Made by a program: the position numbers and the translations under genes
From: Anniella stebbinsi
Lineage: Eukaryota > Chordata > Lepidosauria > Squamata > Anniellidae
Direction: 5' to 3'
Length of the DNA: 64,000 nt
NCBI GenBank assembly: GCA_029215795.1
Contig: JARDYH010000005.1
Location: 36,462,001 to 36,526,000, forward strand
The notes under the pieces: generated by a model
Database searches by the model: none
Seen by the model: the letters and a program-made list of their open reading frames with translations, nothing else
Told to the model about the DNA's origin: nothing
Shown: positions 1 to 12,200 of the stretch, one piece after another
Position numbering within the stretch: position 1 is the first letter of the stretch
Layout of the letters: every line of letters starts with the position of its first letter

Positions 1-268
1 AGATTAGCCCTACCTGGCTCACGGGGCCTCAGGCGAGGCCCTGCCCCCTCAGAAGGAAGAAGGGGTGGGAGAGGGACTGAGCCATGGCTCAGTCACTTCA
101 CTTCTCCTTCATGCTGCCTGCGCAGGGAACATGAAGGATGAGCAAAGCCGGCGCTTTGGTGGGCAGAGTGAAACAGGCTCCCTGACCGAGGCGCTGGCTA
201 GAGGAGCTCCAGCCTGCAATTCGGCTGGGGATCCGATGGCATTGTGGATATGGGGGGCCATCCACTGA
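1..268 (+). CDS. possible further upstream KMT2D exon sequence (uncertain)
   Basis: A good acceptor (pyrimidine-rich tract then CAG at 123-125) is followed by an open frame from 126 to 265 beginning NMKDEQSRRFGGQ, which reads like exon sequence. A donor-like GT occurs at 65 after a GC-rich open stretch, so 1-64 could be the end of another exon. I could not find a donor after 126 whose phase joins directly to the exon at 508, so either another small exon lies between or this is intron. The borders are not established. Confidence 0.3.
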
Positions 269-507
269 TAGCACCCTGCCTGCATGGGGCAGGCAAGCCA
301 GACCCAAAGGGACCAGACAGGTGCCCTGCCCATGTGTAGATGATTTGCCTGTGATGTGTTTGCTCGGTACTGGTGAAAAAATTCATGTGGCAATGGGCAA
401 GGGTGGGGGCAGGGGGTGGGTGGGTGGGTTGGACGTGTAGTAGGGGGCAGGGGGAAAGTGGTGGGGGTGAGGCTGTAGGTGTTCTGATTCTTTCAAATCC
501 CTTGCAG

Positions 508-571
508 GAACGGAGCAATGACCCAGCCCAGGCTCGTCCAAACCCACCCACTTTTGCTCAAGGTGTCATCA
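508..571 (+). CDS. KMT2D: KMT2D exon 37 (human numbering)
   Basis: This 64-bp exon follows acceptor TTGCAG and ends at donor GTGAGT. It encodes ERSNDPAQARPNPPTFAQ and then GVI, plus the first base of an Asn codon that the next exon completes (A|AT), giving VINEADQRQYEEW across the junction. It is a linker ahead of the coiled-coil/glutamine-rich region. The exon number is inferred by counting back from the last exon. Confidence 0.85.
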
Positions 572-3500
572 GTGAGTAGCCGGCAGTCCAGGGCGGAGGG
601 GGTACTTGAAAGAGCTGTGTGTTGCTTTTCCTTGGATAGTGCTCCGAGATGGTTTCCTGCTCAGCTGGGCTCTTGCATACATGATCACATACTGCAGTGT
701 TCCCCAACCTGGGACCCTCCAGATGACTTAGCCTACAATTCCCATCATCCTCAGCCATGCTGGCTGAGGGATGATGGGTGGTTGTAGTCTGATACAATTG
801 CAAGGCGCGAGGTTGGGGAAGCCTGGCACACCCATTACCCTAGATTGTTTCATGTGGAATAATTCCCGCCTCTTGGTTCTGAACACAACTTCTGTTGCAA
901 CTGTGATGAGAACCCCTCCCTCTCATTTGCTGAAAGTGGCAAGGAGAAGTGGAGAATTCTACCCCACAAAGCGCTTCTTTAACCACATGGCAACTGCAAA
1001 TGCAAAAACAGTGGCTAAGGGGCAACTAGTGTTGTTTTGTTAAAGCGATGTCGAATGTGCAGTCTCATGGTTGTCATAACTGAGAGGGGGTCTGAGCTGC
1101 AGCCAGGAGATGTGGGGTTTCTGGGGGCCCTGGGTTGCTGTGGCTCTGCATATTCGCCTCGTGACCTGCAGCCACATAGACTTGCCTGTCTTTTGTGACT
1201 CAACACATACAATAGGTCAGAGCGGGACTGGTGGCGGAGAGGTGTCAGGAGATCCTTTCGTAGCTTTGTGTCCCTCCCTTGTGACCTTGACGTAGTTCCC
1301 CATTCATGCCTGCCTCTTGCCCTGCACTTCTCTGTGCACGCTGCTCCTTGCAAAATCATGAAGAAGCAAGAATCTTAAATGTCCAAAGAAAGCCTGCCTC
1401 TGTCGGGCCTCGATGCCAAACGAGCAAAGTTGCATACCCTGAATTGGTTTTTGCAGTATCCAGACTTGAGTGCAGATGCAGGTGTGAAGAGCTTTCCTTT
1501 TCCTGTGCAAAGTATGAACCTGGCCTGTGTGTGTATGTCTCCAGCCTTCAGAGTCAATGCCTCTTTTATCCCCCCCGCCCCCCAGATGAAGCTGACCAGC
1601 GTCAGTATGAAGAGTGGCTTTTCCATACACAGCAGCTCCTCCAGATGCAGCTGAAGGTGCTGGAGGAGCAAATAGGGGTACATCGCAAGTCCCGCAAGGC
1701 CCTGTGTGCCAAGCAACGGACAGCTAAAAAGGCTGGCCGTGAGTTCCCCGAGGCTGATGCTGAGAAGCTCAAGCTGGTGACGGAGCAGCAAAGCAAGATC
1801 CAGAAGCAGCTGGATCAGGTAAACCCTCCGAACCAGCTTGGGTTGCGTGGGCTTGGCGCATTGGCATGGCCAGGGTGTGTGGAAGTGGGGAGCATGGTGG
1901 CTCAGAGGGCTTGGGATCAAGGCAGAGTGTTGGTTTGGGGCCTCTTCCATGGTGGTGGGCCATAGGGAAGGAGCTTGTGTGAGCGCAGGAGGGTAAAGGT
2001 TGAGATGAGAGAGGGGACTGAGGGGGAGAAATGGCGTGAATGGCCAAGGGTGTATTAGGGGTGGCTGCTAGGTAGAAGAGCTGGGTGGAATGTATGATGG
2101 GGCAGGGGTGGGGTGGGGGAAACTGGACTGGGGCAGGTTTCTGTATATTTGATGTGTACCTTGGATCACTGCAGAAGTGTAAAATCTGAAGCAGCATGCA
2201 AATATCCTCAGAACAGTGGCTTACATTAAAACAAACAAACAAATGCCTGTCTAATTAATAATAATAATAGGTTTCTGATTTCCTCAATGCATGCCTTCAG
2301 TATTTGAGCAAATTGCCCTCCACCAGAGGAGAAAGGAGTAGATGGGTTATTTGCTGCATTAATATTTCCTCCTCATAACTCATCTCTCTCTCTCTCTGAC
2401 AGGTTCGGAAACAACAGAAGGAGCATACCAACCTCATGGCTGAGTACCGCAACAAGCAACAGCAGCACCAGCAACAAACCTCCACAGTCCTAGCCCTCAG
2501 CCCCTCGCAAAGCCCCCGTCTCATGGCCAAGCTCCCTGGCCAGCTGCTTTCTGCACATGGGCTCCAGCAGGGGCCTCAGGGCCTGACAGGCCAGGCAAGT
2601 GGCTTGCGCCTCCCTCAGGCTGCTCCCATGGCAGTACAGCAGGGCTTACCGTTCATGGGGTCGCAGCAGCAGCAGCAGCAGCCGCCGCCGCCACCACCAC
2701 CACCACCACCACCGCAGCCAACTGGGGCTGCCGCCTCCAACAACTTCTTCTCCAGCAACCGCCTCTTGCAGGAACGGCAGCTGCAGCAGCAAAGGCTGCA
2801 GCTGGCCCAAAAGCTGCAACAGCAAAGCCTCATGGGACAAGTGTCGATACAGCAGCAGCAAAGCCTCATGGGACAAATGACCATGCAGCAGCAGCAGCAA
2901 CAGCAAAGCCTCATGGGACAGGTGTCAGTGGTGCAGCAGCATCAACAGCAAAGCCTCATGGGACAGGGGTCCGTGCAGCCGCCGCAAAGCAGTCTTGGCC
3001 AGACTGGCTTGATGGGCCAGCCCCCCCCTCCGCCACCCACGCCCCAGCCCAGCCAGAACCTGCTTCCCAAGCAGCAAGGGCTGCTAAACAGCCAGCCAGG
3101 AGTCATGGTCCAGCAGCTTTCACCTCAGCAACAGCAGCAGCAGCAGCAGCAAGCCATGCTGGGGCACTCCATACTGCAGCATCAGAGCGTGATGGCTCAC
3201 CCGGCTTCCCAGAGGCAAATGCTGTTGGCTCCACAGCAGCACAGAGCACTGGGCTCACCACAGCAGCAGGCTCAAGGGATGATGGGGCATCGGCTGCTTC
3301 TGTCCCCACAGCAGCAGCAGCAGCAGCAAGCGGGGCTACTGAGCCAGCAGAGGACTTTGCTGAGTCAGCAGCAGCAGCAGAACAACATAGCACAGCACCA
3401 GGCGCTGCTGGGCCAGGGGGCAGCCACCCAGCCAGGCATGTTGGGGCCGTCCGCCCAGCCAGGTGTCCTGAGCCAGGGGCAGGGGATAGCCACAGAACCG

Positions 3501-3574
3501 ATCCAGCACTTTGTGCAGCATGGGTCTCTGAACCAGCCGCTGCACTCGAGTCAGGGAATGCAGCCGGCCCCCTC

Positions 3575-3618
<44 letters not shown>

Positions 3619-6181
3619 GCCTGGCTGTCAAGGAACAGCAGGGAGGGTCAGAAGGCACCAATGGGCTGTCTCAAGAGGGGACAGATGGCATGGTGCTGCA
3701 GCAGCAACTTCGGCCCCATTTGGTGGGCCAGGACTTGGGAAGGCAGCTGCAGATGGGTAGCCAGGAGCAGCAGGGGATGCCCGGCCATGGAACTCCAATG
3801 CAGGAGCAGCCCTCTCAGTTGATGCTGCAGCAGCATGGGGAGCAGCCAAAACAGCCAGCTGACCTGGGCCAGGCACAGCACCTTCTCCTGGGCTCTCAGC
3901 AGCAGGGCACCTTGGGCTCCCTGCAACTACGGATGCAGCAGCAGCAGAACAGTCTCCTCCAGCAACAGCAGCAGCAGCAACAGAACAACCACCTACAACA
4001 GCAGCAGCAGCAGCAGCAGAACACTCACCTCCAACAGCAGCAACAGAACAACCACCTCCAGCAGCCACTGCGGACTCACCTGCCTATGGACGGTATCTTG
4101 CAGCAAGAGGTGTCTCAGCAGCAGCAGCATCACCAACACCACCGTGATGCGACTCAGGTCCCTCACTTGATAAACCTGCAGATGGAGCAGCATGGTCAAG
4201 TGCAAAACATCATGGCTCAACAACAAAGGATTGTGGGCCAGAACCTGGAGCAGCCCTCAAAAGGCTTACCAGGCCAACTCCCTCTGCAGCAGCAGCAACG
4301 CCTGCAGAGCCCAGCTGGGCCTTCCAAAACAGCAGGGCTGATGGTGCCTCTGCAGCAGCAGCAACAGCAAAGCATGATGGTCCAGCAGTCATTGCCACAA
4401 GGCCAAAGTATCCTGTCCAGTCCTGTGATGGGCCAGATCCGTGCCCAGCTTCAGGGGGTCATCTCCAAAAACCCGCAGCTGCGGAACCTCACTCCTCAGC
4501 AGCAGCAGCAATTGCAGGCCCTGCTGATGCAGCGGCACCAGCAGAACCTACTGCAGCAGAACCAAGCGTTGCGGCAAGCCAGCCCCTACCCAGGGCAGGC
4601 ACCAGCACCGCTTGACCAAGGCCAACCCACTGCTCCGCAGCTTTCCCAGCCTGGTGCCGGGGTACAGCAGCCACCCAGACAGCCCCCTCTTGCCGTGTTC
4701 CAAATTCGCCCAGAGCACGGTTTCACTGCCTCCATGGAGCAGCAGAGGGTGCCAGTGAGCCAGCAAGCAACCCCCAGCCCCCAACAACAGGGGGTGATAA
4801 GGCTCCCTACCCCTCAGGCTCCCTCGGTGCCCTTGAGCATTGCTGGCATGGCACCTACACTGCCACTGCAGCAACAGCATCCTACCCCTTCAGAGCCAAA
4901 GAGACCATCCCCTTTGCTCCTAGCGACAAGCCCTGAGCAGCAGCCGACTCCCCACCAGAAACACCATCCTGCTACTCCCAGCCCCCTGCTGCCCCCTAAC
5001 CCACCTTCTGCCATCCCAAGCACAAGGGAAACAGTTCCTGGGACCTGCAGCCTCAGAGACTCCGAATGCCCCAAAGATCCCGTGGAGCCAGTCAGTGGGC
5101 AGGTGGTGGGATCCCCCCCAGCAGGGAGAAGAGTCCTGGCGCCACCAGGAGACCCTCCCCTTGTATATATCAAACAGGAGCCCAAGGAAGAAGCAGCCCA
5201 GTGCGCGCTGATGAGCAGCGCCCAGCCCGTCAAGCGAGAGGCGAATGGTGATCCCGTGTCCACCAATAACAGCCTCACCCGCACTGAAGCCGGCCACCTC
5301 TTGCTGCAGAAGCTGTTGCGGGCCAAGAACGTTACACTTGCCACGCAGCGCTCGGGCGGTGTCAACGGGCATGTGGATGGCAAGCTGGCTGGGGTGGAGG
5401 GCCGGTTGCAGGTGGCTCCAGACGTGCGAGAGGTGAGCAGGAAGGGAGAGGAGAAGCTGTTAGTTTGAACGGCGGAGATGTGGATGAGGAATTTGGTGGC
5501 ATACAGTTTTTGTAGTCTGTTGGATTTCACTATCCTATCAGAAAACGTAGCAGACAAGTAATTTACCAAGCAGTCCTTTAAAAGTTTGCCCTTTTCCTGA
5601 CCCATGGGCAGGGAATGTTTTCCTCCCTAATGGGTCATGCCCCTGCCCTTCGAATGAGGTCAGTTTGATGTCATTGGACGTTTTTACATCCAGATACGTG
5701 GCTGTGACCTTTGTTTGCTCATCTTTCTCAGGGTGTCTGTCCGTTCTGAACACTGCAGCCCTTTGTAAGACCTTAAGGGCTGTCTTTGGGTTTCGCTCCC
5801 CTGCCCCATTCTATGCTTTCATCTCAAGCTTCTTTCCAAGCAAGGATGGGCAACATGTGGGCCCCATGCATTTCCCTGGAGGTTTTTGCTGCCTGCACTG
5901 GATACCCAGCTGCCACCAGATTCCCTACAGTTCTGCTGTGTGGCAGGCTGGGAGATGCTTTCTGTTGTTTATAGCAACTAAGCCAATTGGCTTACTGAGT
6001 AGTCTGTTAGGATTTCAGCCCCATCCCATTAACACCTGATCTACATATTAGAATGAGGCGGGTAGAATTCTAAGCTGTACTATTTCGGGTATGTGGTAGT
6101 GTGGATGATACCATTTTGAAATGTGTTCCCATGTCATATTTTTTTAAAAAAATTAAACCTTCCATACATGTGCATGCATGC

Positions 6182-6213
<32 letters not shown>

Positions 6214-9200
6214 TTCAGATCCATAGATCCTGTAGAACTCTAGCACATTGAGGGGACAGCCATGTGTTAGTTTGCTACAGGAAGGAGTCTACTTACATAG
6301 GGGAACATTCAAGAATAAAATCTCCTCCTCACCTGCAGTCTAAACTAGTAAAGTCGATAACTCTGCTGCCTCATGATGCATATAGTGTAGCTTGGCTCAG
6401 AATTGGTCCTACAGGAGAGGGGAGGATTAAGAAAGGCATCTTGTATACCTCCAGGAAGGGACATGCATAGCAGCCTAGGCAGGTGTGTCAGGGAGCAGAA
6501 ATTCACTTGCATCTCTGTCTGTCTTTCGGGGCCACTGCAGGATACGCTAGCAGCAAAGAAACCGCCACCGCCAAAGCCCAAGCGATCCCAAAAAACTGGG
6601 GAGCGACTTGCCAACTCCCGTAAGAAGTTGCGCAAGGAGGAGGGAGTGAAGACCAATGAGGCACTAATGAAGCAACTGAAGCAGGTACGCTCCACTTTCC
6701 AGCTGCTGTGAGGAATGCTGGCTGGCTGAACAGCTGGGTAGAAATTTAATAAGTACCTCTGTATTTCTTGGGGGGTTGGGGCATAACGTGAAGAATTGCC
6801 GTTTAATATATCAGCGGCTGCACAGGATGTGCATCCAGCCATAGTAGTAAGCAGAACTTAGGAAGTGGTAGGTGATATTTTGTTGCAGAGGAATATGTCT
6901 TCACAAGACTAGTATGTTTGTGATACTCAGAACAAAATGTTCTTTTCTAGAGATTGATTGGGGAGGAAATGATAGGATAAGGCAGTGGTGTACATTGTTT
7001 TGGAATCTTTTGTCCGTGTGGAATCAGAAGGAAAAATCGGGTAGTGTGTGCATGTTAGAAGTCAAAATCACTGCAGGCAGACAACCTTAACCAGATGTAT
7101 ATTCTGTTTTATTTTATTTTTTGACAGTTATTACATGTTAGTTAGTTAGTTAGTTTTTCTCTGGTAACCATAATTTTGGGGGCCCCAGTTCAGACTTAAA
7201 AGACTGGGGCCCTCCCACATACATACCATGATTCCATTCCATTCATGAGTCATGAAAAAAAATCCTGTTTTATTTTTTGAAATTACATTTTCTACATTTC
7301 TGAAATGACACTGTGGCACCCACTCGGGGCCTTTCTATCATGCCTCCAAACCCCCACTTTTTTTTTCTTCTTCTTGCTATTTTGTGTTTTAACATCCACC
7401 CTGAAGAAGAGTCCTACAAAGCTTGCTGACTATTCTGTGACATTTTGGTTGGTCCTAATGAAGGTATTATTGCCCTGTTGGTGTTTTAATTTATTTTAAT
7501 GGACCAACATGGCTGCAAAGACTATAAATAGACCAATTTATTTTAAAGCTTTATTTGTCAAGCCTTTTTCATCATGAATTAGCTCCTCAAAACCATTTCT
7601 CTTGCAAGTTCAAACTTGATAGACAAAATAGCTAGGTGGCTTAACTGTTCTTGCCCCCGTAGGAGGAAGCCTGCAGTTTTTCAAGAGTGCTTTGCTTGCT
7701 GAAACTTTTCAGCTTCTGCCACAGTCCTTGGTAGCATACAAAAAAAAATCCATAGGGCTGTCCACATGTTTTTAGGCCATAAGCCTAGATTGTTGAAAAA
7801 AAATAGGACTCTGATAGTGTAGCCCTCCTCTGTCTTGCTTTTTGAAATCTTTTTCTGAAAGTGGTGATGCCAATGGTGCTACCATCTACCTCTCTTTTGA
7901 AAATATTAGGTTGGAGTCACGTGATGCACCTGGCAGTTTTTCTTCATCATCACCACTTGCCACAGACAGTTTCTATACTGAAATCACTTCCATCATGATT
8001 TGTTACCCTAGATAGTGTATTGCTTGATCCAGACTACAGAAAGGCCTTACCTCTTTTGAAATACTGGAGGATTCAGTGGCATGCTTTATCTTCTTTTTGT
8101 TTCCTTTGTTTAACCTTATTACATTTCTGGCTTCCTGGTTTGTATTTATAGCCACCAGGCTTAGCAGTGTGTGTGTGTGTGAGAGAGAGAGGATGAGAAC
8201 TAGACATTCAGGGCACAATCCTATGCATGTTTAGACAGAAAAGAGCCATAAATTCCAAGCATTCCCTAGTCAGTCATGCCAGCTAGGGAATGCTGGGAGT
8301 TTAGGAGTTTTTCTGTCTAAACATGCATAGGATTGTGACTTCAGTCACATATATTTTAGGCCTGTAAGTCTTACCAGCAGCACTGGCTCCCACTTCCCCT
8401 CATATCATTGTCCCAAAGTTTCCATGAATATCCTTGAGCACCAGCTACAATTAAACCTCAGTATTTCCGTCATTGTAATGGGGTTGCAGCCTAGACCAGG
8501 ATGTTCAGGCCCCAATACAGTGTACCCTTCTCTTTCCCCCCCACTTAGGCCCTCCCTGTCCCACCCTGGTGTGTGTATGTGTGGGAGGGGGGGTCATTTC
8601 TGAGTACACCCCTCACACAGTCTCTAGGATCTGTCAGCGTGTGAAAATGCATCTGTCTGATTCAGTTGTTTCTCCTCAGGAACTCTCTCTGCTGCCTCTG
8701 ATGGAACCTGTTATCACAGCCAATTTCAACCTTTTCCCGCCCTTTGGAAGCAGCCCAATCAACGGCAAGAGCCAGCTGAAGGGTTCTTTTGGTAATGCTG
8801 CCCTTGACAGCATTCCCGACTACTACTCCCAGCTTCTCACCAAGGTACGTATGGCCAGATAAAACAACCTCTGCAGCAGTTTAGAAGGCCTGGGAAAATA
8901 AAAATGCCTTCACCTGGCAACCAAGTAGGCACCAGGCGAGCCAGACTAGTGGGGAGCATTCCGTAGCTCTGTATTTGGCCAATATAAACTGAGCTGTAAA
9001 CCACACTGGAAGCTCTGATGAAGGGTGGTAGATAAATATTTTACATTTATTTGCATTATTTATAGGCTGCCACATAACAAAGAGTTATCTGGGTGGCTCA
9101 CAAAGTAAAACAAGCAAACTACGGAAATGCAGGTTTGGGGGAAGGGGATCTAGCATGAGTTTCAAGCTTTGAAGAGGAGGAATCAGGTGGGGGCCATGGT

Positions 9201-12200
9201 GGGAACTGACTCCTCTGCTCCCCTCCCATCTAGAACAACCTGAGCAACCCACCGACGCCACCCTCTTCCCTGCCCCCCACACCGCCACCCTCTGTACAGC
9301 AGAAGCTGGTGAACGGAGTCCTGTCTTCGGAGGAACTGACTGAGCAGCCCAAAGAACCAGTACTACCCCATGAGCCCGGAGGGCAAAAGGGTAAGAAAGT
9401 CCATCGCTGTATAGGAGCTGGTGCTTTTGAATTCGAGAATGTTCCGGGACCTGTCCATTTCTGGATGGAAGAACCACTGGATGGGAGACCTACGGAGGCT
9501 GCTCTGAATTTTCTTCTGGAAGAGAAAGTAGAAGTACAATAGACTTATGAGAAGTAAAGAGTTTAAATTCCAGCTCTTGGGATGGTTGGAATAGATCTTA
9601 GAATTTTGATGTTAATGAATTATTCATAATTCCAATAGAGCTTGGAATTCTAACGTTAATGAATTATTCCTAACTAGCTGATATTCCTGGTGCTGCTTGG
9701 GTCCCTGAATAAGATTTATCACATTTATTTGATAAATAAGAAATATCTTTGTCGGCCCTGTTTCTAGGCATGCGCAGAGTGCCTACGATTCCTTTCTCCC
9801 TCCCACCCCTTAAGGGTGAACGCTGTGTGCACACGCTTCCCCCAGATTCTGATAAAACAGCGATATCAGGACGGGTGTGCCTTTGAGCACGTGCAGCCTC
9901 TCAAAGAGATGCTGTTGTATCTAGCACCGCACCCTTTATGTGGGTTGTTTCCTGTTATGTGTAACTGGGCTGATTGCTCAAGACCAGCCTTAGGAGACTT
10001 GGTTGTGAAAGGCATGCAGCAGCCATGCACCTGCGCACTCACAATGGCAGCCAAAGGCTGGTAAGTCTGGCCTCCTGCCCAAGGTATGCTGGGAGTTGGA
10101 GGCGTAAGCCTATGTTTTTTTATTAAATTCTTTAAAATAATACTTTAAACCGAAAAATTCCTGTTTTTTTCCTGGTACATTGTACAGCGTGCCAAATTTT
10201 AAGTTTCTAATTCATCTGGAAGTGGGTAAACATTTCTGGACATACAAACCCCCATAAATACTTTAAGCTTTATAGGTAGAGATGGTGGTGGGATTCATTA
10301 TGCTGCTGGGCGAGTGATGTACTGCATTCCATCACTGCAGCAAATTTAAAGGGGAAGTGGGAAGATGGGTGCCAGGCAGAGGCCAGGAACTTGGAGAAGA
10401 TGGATGGAAGCATATTGAACATTTCAGAAACATGCCATGCAAATTCCAATTACTTATAATTATAATATTTTGCTGTGATTAATTGTGTTTGAGCAGCAGC
10501 TCAGCCCCATTTTCTGAGGCTCTTTTATTTTCACCCTTTTATAAACTGCTTTTCTATTTAAAAAAATGTTCAAAGCATTATACCAAATAAATACAAAAAA
10601 TAACCATAAAAGGCAGCAGAATAAAACATAATAATGATCTACTAAATCTTAAAAGCAGAAGAGAATTTATTTTTTAAATAATACTTTTAAAATTAAAAAT
10701 TCAAGACAGTTACAGGAAGATGATATAGAACCTTTAAAAAGCCTTGGTGAACAAGTAGGTTTTAGTTTGTCCCCTGAATTATAAGAGGTGATGCTTCTCT
10801 TTTCGGGGAAGGAAGGGAATTCCACAAATGAAAAGGCCCCCTCCTTGGTTGCCAACCACCTGTTTTTCACCTGGGGCAGGGTGGGGGCTGCCTGGAAAAG
10901 GGTCTCTAAGGCAGGTCAGTATGGTCCTTCAGTGTTATATAGTCAGAAGTCTTCAAGGACAGTCCCACCTACAATCCATTAATCTTCAATGTTAGGTGCA
11001 TAACTGTTGCCAGGCTCTCTCCAGATAGAAGAGTCCATAGCTAATGCATCGCTTTAAGTAGATGCTAAATAGCATGGAGGGTAAGAGAGCCTTGAGGAGC
11101 ACCATAGCATAAGTGCCAGGCACCAAAGTATAACAGCTCCAAATCCCAACATCACCTTCTGGAATCTAGCTGGTGGCAGGTAGGAGGAGAACCTCCACGG
11201 AGTAGTGCCTCTTGTCCCGCCTGAGATAGGCAATCCAGAGAGATTCGACAGTATCAAAATCTGCTGGGAGAACCAACAAGGCCTCTTTTCTTCCTTTGCA
11301 GAGCTTCCACCAGGGCAACCAAAGCAGTTTCAGTGCTAAAACTGGTCTTGAATCTGGATTGAAATGGGTCTAGATAAGCCCACCTGCTTTAGCATCTTTC
11401 CCAAATGGCGAGATTTTGTAATAATTTGATTGTTATTATGATTATTTGGGTTCATGGTAGTCCTTTTAAGGAATAGACACGTGCCTGCTTCTTTTAAGGG
11501 GGCTGGAATAAGGTATTAATGATCTCCCCAAACTAGCCTGTAATGTCCCCTCAGTTTCATATTAGGCAAAGGTTGAGCTGGGGTGTGATAAGCTGCACAC
11601 TGGCCAAGCACCTGCAAATAACTGAAACTCATGCAAGCATCTCTCCTATAACAGCCTAACATTTTGACCCTTCACTCCTTCTCCCATGGTTGCAGATGTT
11701 CCTCCTGTGGAAGTGAAAAGCTTAGACCTCCTTGCAGCTCTGCCCACGCCACCACACAACCAGACAGAGGATGTCCGGTAAGGATGGGGGCCTGACAAAA
11801 TGGGGGCATAGAAGACAGGATGGAGTAAGGAACCAACTTAACCAGGCTGGAAGCTGTAGCATGAACTGTTGAACTTGGGAAAGACAACGCTTTCTTCTGA
11901 GGCCTCTAGCTTGGGTGACGTTTATTGGGGAGTACGGAGAACTGATAATCTCTTCTCTCTGGAAATTCCAAATGGCAGCCTGAAGAAAAGTAGTTGTACT
12001 AAAATGTGGAGGGAGGGTGGAAGAAGTGTAGTTGGCCCATGGTGCTAGTCTGCTCCTGGAGAAGCAGGATGGACTTGCACAACATCTTTCTGGGCTGTGC
12101 GTGCTTCTAGCAGGGCTTGTTTGTGTTGTCCAGGGGAGAAGTTGCCCATAATATTAGGAGTACAAAGGGCTTCTGATGTGTGCTCTAAAGGGCAGAGGAA

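Noticed and set aside
1306..1965. 219-codon and 91-codon plus-strand frames around KMT2D exon 38
   Set aside because: They read through intron sequence on both sides of the exon; the splice sites at 1586 and 1818 and the phase fit define the true exon.
2821..2966. CRISPR-like regular repeat
   Set aside because: The units are in-frame coding repeats of unequal spacing in a vertebrate exon, not palindromic repeats with unique spacers.
2640..4400. multiple leucine- or cysteine-rich frames on the minus strand
   Set aside because: They are antisense of CAG/CAA polyglutamine repeats (CTG repeats) and carry no independent evidence.
4814..5605. 263-codon minus-strand open frame
   Set aside because: Shadow of the glutamine/proline-rich KMT2D exon 39; no start context, motif or splice support.
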